The position numbers were made by a program, and so were the translations under genes. A DNA stretch of 64,000 nt from Druceiella hillmani (taxonomy: Eukaryota > Arthropoda > Insecta > Lepidoptera > Hepialidae): the NCBI GenBank assembly GCA_039881145.1, contig JAYKKI010000088.1, positions 62,001 through 126,000 on the forward strand, in the 5' to 3' direction. Below are positions 61,440-64,000 of the stretch, one piece after another. The notes below the pieces were generated by a model, which saw nothing but the letters and a program-made list of their open reading frames with translations, was not told the origin of the DNA and ran no database searches. Every line of letters starts with the position of its first letter. Positions within the stretch are counted from its first letter, which is position 1.

Positions 61440-64000
61440 CTGCCACATTAGTGATATTTTGTTAAAATCCTCTCTCCCGTCAATCCTATATCTAATTCCT
61501 GGTTATACCCTGATGCGCAATGATCATATTGGGAGACGCGGTGGAAATGTCGCAATAAATATTCAGGCTGATTTACCCTTCAAAATTTGTTAATAAATCA
61601 CTATACGACAACTCGTCAACTATGGGGTACCTCTTCTTAGAAGTGTTCCAGTTCTTACTACATGTTACTTCTTATCCTCGACTCTCATAATGGATGATTT
61701 TAATCTAACTCCAGAAAAGATAAACTGTGGAAGACTGTCAGTGGCGGTAACGTAACTATACTGCTTTCCTTCTCCAATTTCAACCTGAATCACGTTCACT
61801 CCCTGCTCGACTTAACTCTTATTTTCTCCCCCAAAACATGTTAGTTTATTCAAATTTCTTTTTCTGAATTTTCCCACCACATTATTTTAACATTCTATAG
61901 ATTATGGTATCCAAAGTCAACTCCTAAAAAAATTAATCTGGCATCATTAGTACTGATGCCCACTCTATTACCAGACATACGATTTTTTTACTGCAATCTG
62001 TCGACGAGAAAGTTACAAAATTAGCTTGCATTATCATCTTACTGTACGATAAGTATTCTCAAGTGCAAAGTCGCGCCTTGGCTCCTTGATGAGATTCATA
62101 AGTACATGGTTACACGAGATAAGACTAAAGTCAAGTAAAAATTTTATCTTGTCCTGAGCGTTGGTAAAGCCTTTACAGTCAATAGAAATAGATGTTTACA
62201 AATGAGTAAGAATGCTCAAAAAATTAAATTTCCACTTTCATTGAAAAGTGTTCTCCTATTAACATCTGGAAATCACTTGCATCTCGGAGAAGTCCCGCGA
62301 ACTTGTGCTTGCCAGTTGGATAGAAACTTACTTAATACTTTTTGTAACCCACCCCCCCCCCCCCCGCCAACTCTCGATTCAGCCACTAAGTTAGACCTTA
62401 GAATAAGGTTACATATCCCCTTATGCGATCATGAATCACCGATTCTCAATTTCTAAACCTTATGATAGCGAAATCAGAACTAATATTCTTCCGATTAATT
62501 CTAACATATCTTCTGGTAGTGATTAAATGATGACTTTAAGGTAGTAATGATAGGTTTAAGAGCATTAACATTAATTCTCTTACACCCATCATGGATATAA
62601 TAACCCCAGTCATTTTCAACAATTAAATTACTGCACTATTAGTACTACATATTTTCAACGCTTCATTTACTACAATCACATTTCCAATAGAATGGAAAAG
62701 AGCATATATCATTACTTTGCTTAAGGTTGCAGCTCCATCTCAATCGAAAGAGTTTAGAGATAAGTACTCGAACGTATAATTCACTCCCAATTAGTTGGCT
62801 TTCAGTAAGAAAGCGCCATCTTTTTAATCCATTTCAATCTGGTTTCAGAGCGGGTCGCAGTACCTCTATGGCAAATATTTGAGGTTCCTGGTGACGTACT
62901 CTTCGCCATGAATAATTCTCAACTCTCTACACTCGTACTTCTTGACTTAATTACTGTATTTAATTCTGTATTAAATTACTGTATTAAAAGTCGGCCTACT
63001 TTCCTCAAACTTCGCTGGAATGCTTTAAATCTTTTTTATTCAGACGTGAGCAAGCCGTTATATTAGCAAAAAATTGTTCAGAGTAGGCTACTTTCGTAAA
63101 TGTTCCCCAAGTTACGTTCTTTTAATCAATATTTATTGATATTGTCAGTATAACTTATATGCAATGATCTTCAAAGATACCTACACACTGACCCTAGTAA
63201 TATTCCTAGAACTAATAATTCCTTGAATGCGGATCGAAACCTGATCGGTCCATAGGCTCATAATATGGGTATCCTAGTCAATCCTATAAATCCCAGACTA
63301 TTATTATTGGCAGTAGAAAACTCCATTCTAAAATCAGTATATCTGATTTACCACAACTGTTATTTAACGGTTCAGTTATCCTGTTCTCTTCAACTGCAAA
63401 AGACGGGTCTAGTGATCGATTAATTTCTTAATTGGCAACCCCAGATTAATTATGTCAGTTATCGAGTCTTCAGCAGAATACAGTCTGTTAAACGTCTTGA
63501 ATATTTTTTTCCCCTTAAAACTAAAATACACCTGTGTCAAAGCACTGCGATTGCCTCTACTAGAATACGGAGACATTTGCTATCCTGATCTTTCAGAACA
63601 ATTGCTTAACAAACTACAACGCCTTCAACATTTAAGTATTCGTCACATTTTCAGCCTCAGAAAATCTGACCACGTCTCTAAATTTAGGACGCGGCGCAGA
63701 TGGATGGGATTTCGTGACCAGCGCAATTTTCAAATTCTTTCGCTGCTTTATATTTTAAAAAACCCTCACACATTCTCTTACCTTGTAGCTCTTTCTGGCC
63801 ATTTCCTGGGTCTATATTCTGAGAAACTGCTCAAGCTCTTTATCCTCAAACATACTACACCTTTTCCTATGAGCATTCATGTACGGTTTATGCTACCAAG
63901 TTATGGAACAAACTCAATTCCGACACCAGACTTAAACCTCAAGCATCCAAGAGTCATCTGAAAAAATCATACCTCTCCTAAATTTACTTTCCTAGTTCCA
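61440..64000 (+). pseudogene. LINE (jockey/CR1-like) ORF2, decayed, runs off the window
   Basis: Fragments in all three frames follow the order of a non-LTR polyprotein. 61497-61590 reads PGYTLMRNDHIGRRGGNVAI and NIQADLPFKI (endonuclease). MDDFNLTP at about 61690 is the endonuclease DFN motif. 61795-61850 has SLLDLTLIFSPPKHV. 62640-62730 gives LHIFNASFTTITFPIEWKRA with a start of the reverse transcriptase, and 62830-62860 FQSGFR-like residues. The catalytic YADD box is not readable. The best preserved part, 63452-63961, reads LKYTCVKALRLPLLEYGDIC, LNKLQRLQHLSIRHIFSLRK, SDHVSKFRTRRRWMGFRDQR. A run of 13 C at 62352-62364 interrupts the frame. The copy is inactive and its 3' end lies beyond 64000. 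Confidence 0.85.

Noticed and set aside
63452..63961. The longest open frame (169 codons) as a host protein
   Set aside because: Its sequence is the post-reverse-transcriptase region of a LINE and its upstream parts lie in other frames with stops.

Overview
The window looks like intergenic DNA from an arthropod, most likely an insect and plausibly a lepidopteran. It is very AT-rich, has no long intact open frame, and I recognise no host gene in it. The pointers to Lepidoptera come from my memory of repeat families, not from a search. They are a non-autonomous Helitron with TC...CTAG ends at the left edge, short fragments of the type that ends in ggaaccctaaaaa next to gacagacgga runs, THAP-domain elements, mariner and IS630/Tc1 transposons, a Helitron with a PIF1-type helicase, and a jockey/CR1-like LINE.

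Layout. 0-12 kb: a Helitron, a decayed THAP-encoding element, two copies of a palindrome-rich element (one nested in another repeat), a 3.7-kb array of 236-253 bp units and a mariner fossil. 12.6-17.9 kb: about 35 very uniform copies of a 153-bp satellite. 18-29 kb: minisatellites of 23, 33, 26, about 47 and about 110 bp, the tail of a LINE, a TA-flanked MITE and a fold-back element. 29.9-31.2 kb: an almost full-length but broken IS630/Tc1-mariner transposon with matching ends. 31.6-33.4 kb: a 77-bp array, a 43-bp repeat and a perfect 19-bp hairpin. 37.3-40.3 kb: a broken hAT transposase whose C-terminal dimerisation segment has itself been amplified into a 118-bp tandem array. 42.8-43.9 kb: a second THAP element. 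46.4-50.2 kb: a TIR repeat, hairpins, a Helitron 3' part with its terminus, and a long-TIR MITE directly after it. 51.7-55.9 kb: arrays of 102 bp (with a trimeric higher-order period) and 165 bp. 56-64 kb: two copies of one LINE family, the second running off the right edge.

Nothing here works as a pathway. The coding remnants are parasitic elements in different stages of decay, all carrying stops and frameshifts except the short Helitron helicase fragment, which is truncated. The notable property is the density of unrelated tandem arrays (at least a dozen in 64 kb), several of which grew visibly out of transposon sequence. I found no CRISPR array, operon, rRNA gene or convincing tRNA gene. 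Coordinates of repeats and element ends were read by eye and may be off by some bases, except where a terminus and target duplication are stated.
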